Positions 34,524 to 43,584 of a stretch of DNA of 64,000 bases are shown here, piece by piece. Below the pieces are notes generated by a model. It was not told where the DNA came from, searched no databases, and saw only the letters and a list, made by a program, of their open reading frames with translations. Source of the stretch: CAYNLK01 sp964398055 (GTDB taxonomy: Bacteria; Chloroflexota; Anaerolineae; 4572-78; J111); assembly GCA_964398055.1 (NCBI GenBank), contig CAYNLK010000005.1:162674-226673 (forward strand). Reading direction: 5' to 3'. How positions within the stretch are numbered: position 1 is the stretch's first letter; every line of letters begins with the position of its first letter. The position numbers and the translations under genes are program-made.

Positions 34524-35519
34524 TCAAATCGCAACGGCTACTCCTCCCAGTCCGGTTATCAAATCAACCAGAATCGGATAAACCAGATCAACCCGCTGGC
34601 GCGGGTGCTCCGGTGGGAGCAGGTCGTGCAGCAAGTTGAGTTCAGCCGCAAATTCGTAGCTCTGCACCTGGCCGCCGTGGCTGCGCCAATGAGCCACAAT
34701 CTCGGCCGTCAGGACGTTGTGGACGGCCCAATCGTTGTGGTTGGTCACCACCAGGATCGAGCCAACCGCCGGCCCGGTTCGCCGGGCCGCGGTGCGCACC
34801 GCTAGCCCCAACCGCAGGATCTGCCCCAGAGCACGGGTAGAGAAGCGCCAGTAGCCGTAAGACGGCCCCAACGCTTGCGTTTTGAGGTGGGGATCCCACC
34901 ACTGAAACGTGTTGGGCCAGGTTAACAGCAGCCTCGCCGCCAGAGTCGCCAGGGGCAGCGGAATGACTTTCAAAGCAAAGGACGGAGCAATGATGACCGC
35001 CCGAGCCACGTCGGGCCGGTGCTGGGCTACCCAACCGGCCAACACCCCCCCGGCGGAGAAGCCGGCCACGGTGACCTGTTTGCCCAGACCGTGGGCCAGG
35101 TCAACCACCTCGTTGGTTAAAGCGACAATCTCCTCAGCGGTCAGGTGAAGTTGGTCCGGCCCCAGGCGGTCGGCCAGGCCGTGGTGGGGCAAACGAGGTA
35201 TCAGGACGTTGTAACCCAACTCGTAAAAAATCTGGCCCAGGTCGTGAAACTGGCGGGGACAACTGGTGAAGCCGTGCCAGAAAACAATGGCCTGATCCAC
35301 CTGATGGCCGTGGGTCAGCAGCTCCAGGCGACACAACGGCTGAACATCTCTGCTATCCCTGAGCCGGAGGGCTTCGACTCGTTGGAGGGCGGTGTTGTAG
35401 TCCGTCACCGGTTGGGGCCTGGCCGAAGATAACGGCTTGAGCCGGAGCGGTCTAAAGATGAGCCAGCCCAACAGCGACAGGACGGCCAGGGCGAGGATAC
35501 GAACCAACATCATCACCAT
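34524..35519 (-). CDS. Alpha/beta hydrolase
   Basis: An N-terminal membrane segment (MMLVRILALAVLSLLGWLIF) precedes an esterase/lipase-like fold. AIVFWHGFTSCPRQFHDLG forms the oxyanion loop, TVAGFSAGGVLAGWVAQ the nucleophile elbow (G-x-S-x-G), and LNLLHDLLPP contains the probable catalytic His. The acid residue is likely in VTNHNDWAV. Substrate unknown. First gene of the hydrolase-SH3-SGNH group, and 11 bases after DUF4914. Confidence 0.87.
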   Translation of the reverse strand: MVMMLVRILALAVLSLLGWLIFRPLRLKPLSSARPQPVTDYNTALQRVEALRLRDSRDVQPLCRLELLTHGHQVDQAIVFWHGFTSCPRQFHDLGQIFYELGYNVLIPRLPHHGLADRLGPDQLHLTAEEIVALTNEVVDLAHGLGKQVTVAGFSAGGVLAGWVAQHRPDVARAVIIAPSFALKVIPLPLATLAARLLLTWPNTFQWWDPHLKTQALGPSYGYWRFSTRALGQILRLGLAVRTAARRTGPAVGSILVVTNHNDWAVHNVLTAEIVAHWRSHGGQVQSYEFAAELNLLHDLLPPEHPRQRVDLVYPILVDLITGLGGVAVAI

Positions 35520-35530
35520 AAAGCAGCTCC

Positions 35531-37396
35531 TCAGGCTGGAATGAGCCGTTCGTAATCCTCAACTGCGCCGCCATCCAGACAACATTCGATGATCTGGCGG
35601 CCCAACGGAGCCAGATCCGGGGTCTGAAAATCGGCCAGGCAAAGGCGGAAGAATTCGTACAGGATAGCCGCGCCCTGATCGTAAGCCGCTTCACCCACCT
35701 CCGGCTGGGTATCAACTTGCAAGAACCAGCGAGCGATCATCCGCCCTTCGACGTGCAGTTGATGGAGAGCGTAACCAAGCAGGGGATAGCGGGCCGGGCG
35801 AAGCTGTTCCGGCGAGAAGGGAGCCACGCCGCGTCGAGCCAGATACTCGCGCGCCACCCACTGAGCCATAAAGCCAACGCGCCAGGCGCCCACGTATTGA
35901 TTGGGACACAAAATATAACGGGTGTCCGTGTATTGGCGAAACTGCTCCAGCAGTAAGTTGGCCTGATCAACCCGCCGGCCGGTGGCAAAGGGCCAATAGG
36001 AACCGACCCCTTCGCTGCTCATACCGCCGCTGTCGACAATGCTGGGGTTCGCATTGCCGCGTGGAGCTACCAAACGCCACAGCCAGGCCAGGGCCGGCGG
36101 CAACAAATGGAACAGGCCAATGATACCGTAGCTGGGCTGATCTTGGGTGCAGGGCGGGGTGCGGACGCCAAAGCTGCGAATGTCGACCGCGACCGGTTTG
36201 TTGACAATCTCGGGAATGATCCGGCGGGGAATGATGACGCGCGGGTTGGGGCATGGTTTATCCGGCGCGTCCAGCATGTGCTCCCAAATCAGCGCCCGGC
36301 TGCGCGGCACGGCGTCGATATTCAAAAAGAGCAGCGGCTCCGGGGCCTGGGCAGTGAGTTGTTCCAGGTGGACATCGGCGCCATAATGATCGATGTGGTT
36401 GATCCGCACAAACCAGGCATCTTCAGCATCGGTAACGATTAATTTGCCGTGGTTGTTTTGCAAAGATGGATGGCACAGAGCCATATCGTCGGTAACGGGC
36501 CGCAACCGGCAGGAACGCGGGATTTCCAGGTAGCGTTTTTCCTCGGTCACAATGTTGACCCCCAGGAGCAGCCGGCCGTCGGCTTCGCGAGGGGCCTGCT
36601 CCAGCATTTCGCTTTTGCCGCCGCCGCTGGCTCCTTCGTGCATCAGGGTGATAACGTTGTCGTAGGGGGTGATGACCTGCACGGTGGAGCAGTGGGTGGT
36701 GACCCACTGCTCGCGCTCGCCCAGGTTGATCAGCACGCCGTAAATCCCCTTTTTGGCGCTGGGACCGGGATAGAGGTTGTAGGAAAACATTTCGTGCAGC
36801 CCCTGGCGGCGCTGATGCACCACCACCTGTTTGCCGTTGAAATGGGTATGGCGGAAGGGGGGGGCCACGTAAATCACCGCTTCAGGCTGAAAAGTTTCGG
36901 GGATGTCGCCATCGGGAATGAAGCCCTGGAGCAAGGCCAGGCCAAAGGCAAAGAAACCGGCATTGGCTGGCGCAATGACCAGGCAATCCACCCCCAGACC
37001 CGGCTTTCCGGCCACCAGGCCGAAGGCCACCAAGGGCTGTGTTTTGAGCCAGGCCAATGTTTCGGCGCGCAGGCGGTCAAACTCATAACCAAACCGCCCT
37101 TTGAAGGTTGGTTTGTCGGTGGGCAACTCGTCGGCAATGACCATACAATCGGGATCGCGGCGGCGCATATACGGTTCCGGGTAATTGACGGCCAAACCAT
37201 TACGGACGCGGGCCACAGTGGCCTCAACGATTGGGCCGCGCCCTACTACCTCGTACTCTACTTCAAAGTAATCCCGGCCTGCCCCGCCACAGGCCAGATC
37301 GAGCAACTCGGCCATCGAGTCGATCCCAACCAGGTTCGCACATTCATTAAGCAGTAACGCCGCTTCTGGCGGTGGGTTGAATTTTTGCCAGTCCAT
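35531..37396 (-). CDS. DUF4914 (PEPCK-like P-loop) protein
   Basis: A 621-residue protein matching DUF4914. A P-loop-like LMHEGASGGGKSEMLEQ (about residue 258) and HFNGKQVVVHQRRQGLHEMFSYNLYPGPSAKKGIYGVL resemble the phosphoenolpyruvate carboxykinase fold. The reaction is not established for the family. No signal or membrane segment. It starts a minus-strand run with the hydrolase genes. Upstream, 37397-37924 holds no gene. Confidence 0.8.
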   Translation of the reverse strand: MDWQKFNPPPEAALLLNECANLVGIDSMAELLDLACGGAGRDYFEVEYEVVGRGPIVEATVARVRNGLAVNYPEPYMRRRDPDCMVIADELPTDKPTFKGRFGYEFDRLRAETLAWLKTQPLVAFGLVAGKPGLGVDCLVIAPANAGFFAFGLALLQGFIPDGDIPETFQPEAVIYVAPPFRHTHFNGKQVVVHQRRQGLHEMFSYNLYPGPSAKKGIYGVLINLGEREQWVTTHCSTVQVITPYDNVITLMHEGASGGGKSEMLEQAPREADGRLLLGVNIVTEEKRYLEIPRSCRLRPVTDDMALCHPSLQNNHGKLIVTDAEDAWFVRINHIDHYGADVHLEQLTAQAPEPLLFLNIDAVPRSRALIWEHMLDAPDKPCPNPRVIIPRRIIPEIVNKPVAVDIRSFGVRTPPCTQDQPSYGIIGLFHLLPPALAWLWRLVAPRGNANPSIVDSGGMSSEGVGSYWPFATGRRVDQANLLLEQFRQYTDTRYILCPNQYVGAWRVGFMAQWVAREYLARRGVAPFSPEQLRPARYPLLGYALHQLHVEGRMIARWFLQVDTQPEVGEAAYDQGAAILYEFFRLCLADFQTPDLAPLGRQIIECCLDGGAVEDYERLIPA

Positions 37397-37558
37397 CTAT
37401 CAAATCTCCTCAGTACCTTGCGAGTCAAAAACTTGCTCATTGAGCAAGAAAATTTTATCCACAAAGGACACGAAGAAATCCAAAGGAAATCTTCAAGAAT
37501 TTTAATGTCTCTTTGTGGTTTATTTGACCTTATTTGGCCGAAGGCAGCTTGTCCGGGT

Positions 37559-37696
37559 TAGGCTCAGTAGATGCAAATTTGAGGAGCCAGCACGCTTTGC
37601 GTCAGACACTGGCACCTGCGCCGCCAGCGCAGGTGTGCGGCCCCGTTTGGCATCCAGGGATGCCTCACTCTGCAAAAATTGGATCTACTGAGGCTG
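37559..37696. mobile_element. MITE-like element in a gene-free stretch
   Basis: Imperfect inverted ends AGGCTCAGTAGATGCAAATT (left) and the inverse of AGCCTCAGTAGATCCAATTT (right, near 37676-37696) enclose about 100 bases with a strong hairpin (CACCTGCG/CGCAGGTG near 37612-37634). No gene inside. The flanking gap 37397-37924 otherwise holds a few CACAAAGGACACGAAG-like words and nothing recognisable. Confidence 0.5.
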
Positions 37697-37924
37697 ATCG
37701 AATATCGACTTGAGGTGGGTTAGACGGTCGGCCATTTATCGACATCAGAAATTCGGTCTAATATATCACGAAATGATGAAAAACGCCACTCCTCCAGGGG
37801 CCTCAGGTTTGAACCGGGAGGGCGGCCAAACGCGCCAGGAGATTCAAGAATGGATTAGACATAAGTCAGTTGGGCAACCAGGTCGGATTTGAGTGGCAAA
37901 AAAAGGGGTCCGACATCGGCTGTG

Positions 37925-38968
37925 TTATTGGGGCGTATCCGGCAGATAGTCCAGAGGGTTGACCGGCTCACCATTGAGGTGTAGTTCAAAATGGACATGG
38001 GGGGCCGAGGAGTGGCCGGTGCTGCCAACCTCGGCAATAGGGGTGCCGCGATCAACATAACCGCTGGCTTCAAGCAAAGTGCCTTTAAGGTGATTGTACC
38101 AGGTTTCCCGGCCGTTGCCGTGGTCGATAACAACGGTGTAACCAAGGCCATCCTCAGCCCAACCGGCATAGGTGACGGTGCCGGCGTCGGCGGCGTAGAC
38201 AGTGGAGCCATACGGCGCGCTGATGTCCAGAGCCGGGTGGTCCGGCTCAAAGCCGCCCGACACCGGGCCAACGACAGGCCAGGCCAGGGCAAATTCCATT
38301 GCTGGCGACGGTTTGGGGAGAATGGCGTCTTTGCGGCCAAAAGGCACAATCAACCCTTTCCCGGGGGTTAAGTTGTAAGGCGGATAGAGGGCATTGGGGG
38401 GGTAGTCAGTAATATCGGCAGGCGCCACCCCATAGCTGGCGGCGATAGTTTCGATTTGGTCGCCGGGTTGGATGATGTGGTAAACCCCGCGCACCGGTAG
38501 AATGATTAGCTCGGCCCCGGCTGCCAGAACATCCGGGTTATGTTCCAGGTCGGGATTGGACCAGCGCAGGGTGTCAAGGTCTAATTCAAACTTGGCGGCG
38601 ATGCTCCAAAGGGTATCGCCATACTCAACCCGGTAACTCTCCACCTTAGCTCGGCCGCCCACATTTGGCCAGGGGATGCCTTGCGGCTGGTCAGAGTAGA
38701 GTTCAGCCGTAAAAGCCTGGCTGTTGGGGCTTTTCATCACGGTTGAGGTGGCCAAAACGACCGAATTCTCAAGGGGCTGTACCTGGGGCAGCGCAGAGGT
38801 CAACTGGGGCGCGTGTTGGGTTAGCTCGTCACCTAAATCGGCCAGGACCTGCTCAGGCCACCAGTCACGCGACCATATGATCAGGCCGGCCAGCAGCAGC
38901 AAGGCCCCGATTAACCACAAAATAAGCTGGCCTCGCCGGCGGCGAGGCCGCACGGACAAATTGACGGG
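37925..38968 (-). CDS. LysM-M23 peptidase
   Basis: An N-terminal membrane anchor (LILWLIGALLLLAGLIIW) is followed by two LysM repeats (YRVEYGDTLWSIAAKFELDLDTLRWSNPDL; YHIIQPGDQIETIAASYGVAPADI). A C-terminal M23 domain has HPALDISAPYGSTVYAADAGTV and HSSAPHVHFELHLNG with metal ligands HxxxD and HxH. It cuts or binds peptidoglycan-like polymers at the cell surface. Start ATG 38968 has GGAAGG upstream. Divergent from nothing; next gene upstream is a regulator. Confidence 0.92.
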   Translation of the reverse strand, partial: PVNLSVRPRRRRGQLILWLIGALLLLAGLIIWSRDWWPEQVLADLGDELTQHAPQLTSALPQVQPLENSVVLATSTVMKSPNSQAFTAELYSDQPQGIPWPNVGGRAKVESYRVEYGDTLWSIAAKFELDLDTLRWSNPDLEHNPDVLAAGAELIILPVRGVYHIIQPGDQIETIAASYGVAPADITDYPPNALYPPYNLTPGKGLIVPFGRKDAILPKPSPAMEFALAWPVVGPVSGGFEPDHPALDISAPYGSTVYAADAGTVTYAGWAEDGLGYTVVIDHGNGRETWYNHLKGTLLEASGYVDRGTPIAEVGSTGHSSAPHVHFELHLNGEPVNPLDYLPDTPQ

Positions 38969-39086
38969 CATCCGATACCTTCCTTCCGGCTGAATTATAC
39001 CACCGCCTGGCCAAAGGCCAAAGGAAACACCCCCAGATTTGATGTTCAACTGGTTTTGACCACGACTGCTGCCGCTGTGCTTACGG

Positions 39087-39689
39087 CTACTCCCGGCCCA
39101 GCGCCCTGGCCACGGCCGCAGCCCGGTTGTCAACGTTCAGCTTGGTAAAGATGCTTTGCAGGTGCTTCTTAACGGTATTAACCGTCACCGTCAGGGCGGC
39201 GGCGATTTCCTTATTGCTCTGCCCCTGGACCAGCAGCGCCAATACTTCCTGTTCCCGGTTACTCAGAAGGGCCAGCACCTCCGGGGCCAACTTCGGCGTA
39301 CCGGCTCGAATCGCCTCTTTTTGCACCACCTGCTTGAAGTCGCGACGCTCGAATTTGTCTTTGCGAAAGAAATGAACCGCATTCAAATCGACCAGGGTCT
39401 CAATGGCCAGATCGACGGTGGCATAGCCGGTCACTACAATCGCCGGCAGCCGGGTCGGGGCATGGTCGATCACCTTCAAAACTTCAACCCCACCCCGATC
39501 GGCGTAATCAGGCAATGATAGCGAGATGTCAACCACGGCCAGGGCAAATGTGTGGTCGGCCAACGCCGCCCGGGCCTCCCGCTGGCTGGCCACAATCACC
39601 GGCTCAAAACCGCAGTCGCCAATGATCTCGCTGAAGATATCCTGCCAGGTAGGGTCGTCCTCAACGACCAGGATGAGGGGGCGACTCAT
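39087..39689 (-). CDS. NarL/LuxR-type response regulator
   Basis: The receiver begins LILVVEDDPTWQDIF, with phospho-Asp in LAVVDISLSLPDY, VVTGYA and Lys in HFFRKDKFERRD. The C-terminal LuxR helix-turn-helix is LSNREQEVLALLVQGQSNKEIAAALTVTVNTVKKHLQSIFTKLNV. Start ATG 39689 overlaps the kinase stop as ATGA, so the two form a two-component pair. Confidence 0.94.
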   Translation of the reverse strand: MSRPLILVVEDDPTWQDIFSEIIGDCGFEPVIVASQREARAALADHTFALAVVDISLSLPDYADRGGVEVLKVIDHAPTRLPAIVVTGYATVDLAIETLVDLNAVHFFRKDKFERRDFKQVVQKEAIRAGTPKLAPEVLALLSNREQEVLALLVQGQSNKEIAAALTVTVNTVKKHLQSIFTKLNVDNRAAAVARALGRE

Positions 39690-41944
39690 TGGCCTGACTC
39701 CGCCAGTTCCGCCGGTAAGCAAATCTTAAATGTGGCCCCCTGACCAGGCTGGCTGGTCACCAGCAGCCGGCCGTCAAAGCGATCAACTAACGTGTTGACC
39801 CACCACAACCCAAAGCCCAAACGCTCGGGCGATTTGTCGGTCAGCTTGTCCGGTGAGAACTCAAATAGATGGGGTTGCAGCTCAGCCGGAATGCCGGGGC
39901 CGGTGTTGCTAACCGTCACGATCACCTCATCACCCTGCCGTTCACCCTTGAAGCTCAACTCTCCCTGGCCAGACATGGCCTGAACGGCATTCTCGATCAA
40001 GTTATAAAAAACCATCTCCATCTGTTGCTCACCGGCGATAGCCCGGGGCAACAATTCCAGCTCTTGCTGCACAATTGTTATGGTCGGGGGGGGGGCGGCC
40101 CGGGCCAACGCCTGGGCCACGCAGCGGGCCAGGTTAACGGGGTGGCGCGGCATCGGCCGCAAATGGGCCATTGAGTCGCGCACAATGGCCATGGCCTGGC
40201 GGGCGCTCTGCTCGATCTCACCCAGGTTATTGGCCAGGTAGGGATAGGCTATTAACGCCTGTGGGCATTTGTCTTCAATGCCCTGCACCCGGGCCGGGAT
40301 TGCGCCAACCTTGTTGTTGAGCTGGTGTAATAAATTGGCGGCCACATCGCCCACGGCGGCAAAGGTTTCGGCCATCGCCTGCCGCCGCCGGGCCTGTTTG
40401 AGTTGGACCAGTTGCCCGGCTTCGTGAATGGCTACGGCCGCGTGGTTAGCCAGAAAGGTCAATAACTTCTTGTCCCAATCTGAAAAATCGCGCAACTGCG
40501 TTGCGTAAAGACTAAAGCTGCCGACTGCGCTCCTGGTTTTGCCGGGCCGCACTAACGGCACAATAATGGCCGACACCCAGCCCTGTTCCACTGCCAACTG
40601 TCGATATTCGAAATCGGGGTGAATGCGAACATCATCCACGGTGATAGCCCGCCGGAGACGAATGGCCTGGCCGGTCAGACTGTGTTCTAGCGACAACTTT
40701 TCACCCCGCCGGTACCCTTCGGTCGACTGGCGCAAGACCAGGGTATTATCTTGCCCCAATGTCCAGATAGCTCCCACCGGCACATTGATCAACTCACAGG
40801 CCCGGTCAATGATTAACTTGAATAACTCGTTGCCCTGGGCCGTTAACAAACCTTCTACAATTTCAACCAGGGCGTCAAGAAAACGGATTTCTTGCAGGGC
40901 AATGACCGCCTGAACCGCCAGAGCTTCCAGCAACTGGCGATCCTCATCGGTAAAGGCATTAGGCATTGGACTTTCAATATTCAGCACCCCCACCAACTCG
41001 CCGCCGGTCCCGATCAACGGTACTGCCACCTCTGAGCGCATCTCCTGGTCGGCCGGCAACGGTTGGTAAATGGCCGGCCAGGGCGGCTCCCGCAAGTCGC
41101 CGATGAGCAGGGATTGGCGGTTGGCGGCCACCCAACCGACCACGCTGTGCTCATCAACCGGCAGCGGCGGGCCACTGGCCGGGTCGCGGCTGCGCCCGGC
41201 CAGGGCTTTGATAATCAAGACACCCTGCTGGCGGTCATACAACTCAAAACTGCCGTATTGGGCCGCAGTCAGATCCAGGCCAATCTTGAGGATTTCGTGG
41301 AGCGTTTCGGGCAGGTTCGTCCGGCTGGTAATCAGGCGCGAGGCTCGCTCCAGTTTCTCCAGCTCATTGACTTTGCGACTCAAGGCCCGGCTGAGGCCGC
41401 CGACTTGCCGGCCGTGATGAATGGCGATAGCCGCCAGATTGACAAAATTATCCAGGGTCAGCAACTCGATTTCATCAAAGTGAGCTTCATCGCAGCGATA
41501 AATATAAAGCACCCCGACAATTTCATGGCCGACGAGCAACGGATAGCAGACTAACGAACGCGCTCCGGCAGCCTGTTTGGCCGGATGTATCTCTACCCCC
41601 CCTAGTTCGTACGAGAGCAGCCGCCGCCGCAGGTGGATGGCCTGCCAGCCCAGGCCATCAGGCCGGGGAAAATCATCGGTTGAAGCGCCGGGCGGCTCGC
41701 CGGCCGAGACCCGCGAGTCGGGGACAAAGGCTTGCCGGGCCTCGTCATAAGTCCAGATTACGGCCGAGGCACGAGGCGCATTGGCCTCGGCCCCGGCGGC
41801 CACCGCTGAAACCGCCCCGGCGGCAATCAGTTGAAGGGTGGCCGGCAAATCGTGGCCCATGCCCAACTGCTTGATGCGGCTGCCAATTTCGTTGAGGGCC
41901 GCCAGAGTTTTGACCAGGTGCGACTGGGTATCAACCACCGTCAT
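39686..41944 (-). CDS. Multi-GAF histidine kinase
   Basis: 752 residues with three GAF domains (about 25-175, 205-355 and 365-510) and a C-terminal kinase core. GAF 3 is followed by LLHQLNNKVGAIPARVQG, the phospho-His box; the ATP domain has FYNLIENAVQAMSGQ, VSNTGPGIP and ERLGFGLWWVNTLVDRF. No membrane helix, so it senses a cytoplasmic signal. Partner is the regulator that overlaps its stop. Confidence 0.92.
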   Translation of the reverse strand: MTVVDTQSHLVKTLAALNEIGSRIKQLGMGHDLPATLQLIAAGAVSAVAAGAEANAPRASAVIWTYDEARQAFVPDSRVSAGEPPGASTDDFPRPDGLGWQAIHLRRRLLSYELGGVEIHPAKQAAGARSLVCYPLLVGHEIVGVLYIYRCDEAHFDEIELLTLDNFVNLAAIAIHHGRQVGGLSRALSRKVNELEKLERASRLITSRTNLPETLHEILKIGLDLTAAQYGSFELYDRQQGVLIIKALAGRSRDPASGPPLPVDEHSVVGWVAANRQSLLIGDLREPPWPAIYQPLPADQEMRSEVAVPLIGTGGELVGVLNIESPMPNAFTDEDRQLLEALAVQAVIALQEIRFLDALVEIVEGLLTAQGNELFKLIIDRACELINVPVGAIWTLGQDNTLVLRQSTEGYRRGEKLSLEHSLTGQAIRLRRAITVDDVRIHPDFEYRQLAVEQGWVSAIIVPLVRPGKTRSAVGSFSLYATQLRDFSDWDKKLLTFLANHAAVAIHEAGQLVQLKQARRRQAMAETFAAVGDVAANLLHQLNNKVGAIPARVQGIEDKCPQALIAYPYLANNLGEIEQSARQAMAIVRDSMAHLRPMPRHPVNLARCVAQALARAAPPPTITIVQQELELLPRAIAGEQQMEMVFYNLIENAVQAMSGQGELSFKGERQGDEVIVTVSNTGPGIPAELQPHLFEFSPDKLTDKSPERLGFGLWWVNTLVDRFDGRLLVTSQPGQGATFKICLPAELAESGQ

Positions 41945-41961
41945 CGCTTCTTTTTCTCCAA

Positions 41962-41990
41962 TTTACTTTACAGTCGAAATATGGTATTAT
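41962..41990 (+). promoter_or_regulatory. Promoter ahead of lysW
   Basis: TTTACT (41962-41967) and TATTAT (41985-41990) are 17 bases apart. The transcript would have a leader of about 150 bases before the lysW start. Confidence 0.6.
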
Positions 41991-42012
41991 CGTACGCTGA
42001 AAATTTGAGTTC

Positions 42013-42102
42013 CTGGCAGGGCGGCAAGGAAGTTTAAGCTGCGAGTGCACCATAACATCCCGGCATCACGTGGTATCGCACTTCAACCGTTAACCCTGCC
42101 AG
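42013..42102 (+). promoter_or_regulatory. Structured leader of lysW with terminator-like end
   Basis: CTGGCAGGG (42013-42021) pairs perfectly with CCCTGCCAG (42094-42102), followed by TTCTATTTTTG. Inside, GTGC-ACCA (42045-42052) pairs with TGGT and GCAC (42071-42081). It could be an attenuator or ligand-binding leader of the amino-acid cluster. It does not fit the known lysine riboswitch. Confidence 0.4.
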
Positions 42103-42151
42103 TTCTATTTTTGATAGCCAACTATTTTAGTCAAAAAGGAGTTTTTTTACA

Positions 42152-42325
42152 ATGAGCAAAGTAGCCGAATGTCCGGAATGCGCTGCCGACGTTGTCCTGC
42201 CGGATGATGTGATGGAGGGTGAGATTGTGGTGTGTCCCGAGTGCGGCGCGGAGCTTGAAGTGATCAGCGTCGATCCAGCCGAGCTTGACCTGGCCCCAGA
42301 GGAAGAAGAGGATTGGGGGGAGTGA
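42152..42325 (+). CDS. lysW: LysW/ArgW amino-group carrier protein
   Basis: A 57-residue acidic carrier: [20 protein letters not shown], then [16 protein letters not shown], ending in EEDWGE. Two CPEC pairs form the zinc site and the C-terminal EDWGE glutamate is the attachment point for alpha-aminoadipate (or glutamate), protecting its amino group. AAGGAG lies 11 bases ahead of ATG 42152. The genes for the enzymes that modify and release the substrate (lysX, Y, Z, J, K) follow. Confidence 0.95.
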   Translation: MSKVAECPECAADVVLPDDVMEGEIVVCPECGAELEVISVDPAELDLAPEEEEDWGE

Positions 42326-42480
42326 GAAGCAGGTAGCAGGTAGCAGGTTGCAAGTGGCAAGTGGCAGGTAGCAAGGTTACAGGTAGCAGGTTTTACGCTT
42401 TACGCCTTACGCCTTACGCTTCACGCTTAACGCTCCACGCTCTCCGCTCCCCGGCCCCTCTGCTCCTCTGCTATCCTATC
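42326..42480. repeat. Word-repeat spacer between lysW and lysX
   Basis: Runs of GCAGGTA/GCAAGTG words (42329-42395) change to TTACGC words (42396-42435) and then CTCC/GCTC words. No gene. The pattern is of the same kind as the spacers at 43349, 46160 and 47600. Confidence 0.7.
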
Positions 42481-42496
42481 CCTGGAGAGTTTGAAC

Positions 42497-43348
42497 ATGA
42501 AAATTGCCGTTCTGCTTAGCCGGGTGCGGGTTGAAGAAAAACTGTTGTTACAGGCTTTTGAGAAACGGGGTCTGGCGGTCGAGATCATCGACGACCGGGA
42601 GATTATTTTCGACTTGCAGGAGAATACCTGGAGTCATTATGACGTGGTCGTGGATCGCTGCGTTACCCAATCGCGGGCGCTCTATTCGCTGCGGATTCTG
42701 AACGACTGGGGCGTGCCCACGGTGAACAGCTACCGGGTGGTGCGTATCTGCAATAACAAACTGGAAACAAGTTCGGTGCTGGTTCAGCACGGACTGCCGG
42801 TCCCGCGCTGCAAAATAGCTTTTGACCCGGAAACCGCCCTGGTCGCCATTGAAGAGATGGGCTACCCGGTTATTCTGAAACCAACGATTGGCTCGTGGGG
42901 CCGGTTACTGGCCAAAATCAATGATCGCGAGGCGGCTGAGGCCATTTTGGAGCACAAAGAGACCCTGGGGAATTACGAACATTCCATTTTTTACATTCAG
43001 GAATTTATCGACAAGCCGGCGCGGGATATTCGCAGCTTCGTGGTCGGCGAGGAGAATATTGCGGCCATTTACCGCTATAGCCAGCACTGGATTACCAACA
43101 CCGCCCGCGGGGGTAAAGCCGAAAATTGCCCCATTACCCCTGAGATTCGCGACCTCTCTCTGGCTGCGGCTAAGGCGGTCGGCGGCGGGGTAGTGGCCGT
43201 GGATCTACTGGAAAGCCGGGACGGCCGCCTGTTGGTCAACGAAGTCAATCACAATATGGAGTTCCGCAATAGCATCGATACGACCGGCGTCGATATTCCG
43301 GCGCGCGTGGTTGATTATGTGGTTAAAGTGGGGCAAGGAGCAGGGTGA
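42497..43348 (+). CDS. lysX: LysX-type ATP-grasp ligase
   Basis: LysX joins alpha-aminoadipate (ArgX: glutamate) to the C-terminus of LysW using ATP. The ATP-grasp pattern shows in [39 protein letters not shown] and [22 protein letters not shown] (metal-binding Glu and Asn). Start ATG 42497 with GGAGAG 7 bases upstream. 283 aa is normal. I cannot tell lysine from ornithine specificity by eye. Confidence 0.93.
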   Translation: MKIAVLLSRVRVEEKLLLQAFEKRGLAVEIIDDREIIFDLQENTWSHYDVVVDRCVTQSRALYSLRILNDWGVPTVNSYRVVRICNNKLETSSVLVQHGLPVPRCKIAFDPETALVAIEEMGYPVILKPTIGSWGRLLAKINDREAAEAILEHKETLGNYEHSIFYIQEFIDKPARDIRSFVVGEENIAAIYRYSQHWITNTARGGKAENCPITPEIRDLSLAAAKAVGGGVVAVDLLESRDGRLLVNEVNHNMEFRNSIDTTGVDIPARVVDYVVKVGQGAG

Positions 43349-43560
43349 GGAATAGCGAATAGCGAATAGCGAATAGCGAATAACGAATGGTGAATGGTGA
43401 ATGGTGAATAAAGAACGGTAGGCGCCATCTTTTCTAACCGCTATTCGCCTATTCGCCCATTCGCTACGTCGCCCTGTGGGTTTGCCCATTCCCACTTTCG
43501 CTATTCGCCCATTCGCTATTCGCTCATTCGCACATTCGCCATTCGCTTATTCAATGTATT
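43349..43560. repeat. CGAATAG/CTATTCG word-repeat spacer
   Basis: GAATAGC and GAATGGT words run from 43352 to 43410, then their complements (CTATTCGCC, CATTCGC) from 43441 to 43545, so the spacer can fold on itself. No gene is seen. Confidence 0.75.
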
Positions 43561-43584
43561 CAACTTGAAAATAGGATTTACCGG

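Noticed and set aside
37710..37892. A 60-codon open frame in the gap before the M23 gene
   Set aside because: No ribosome site, no similarity and no neighbours that would support it.
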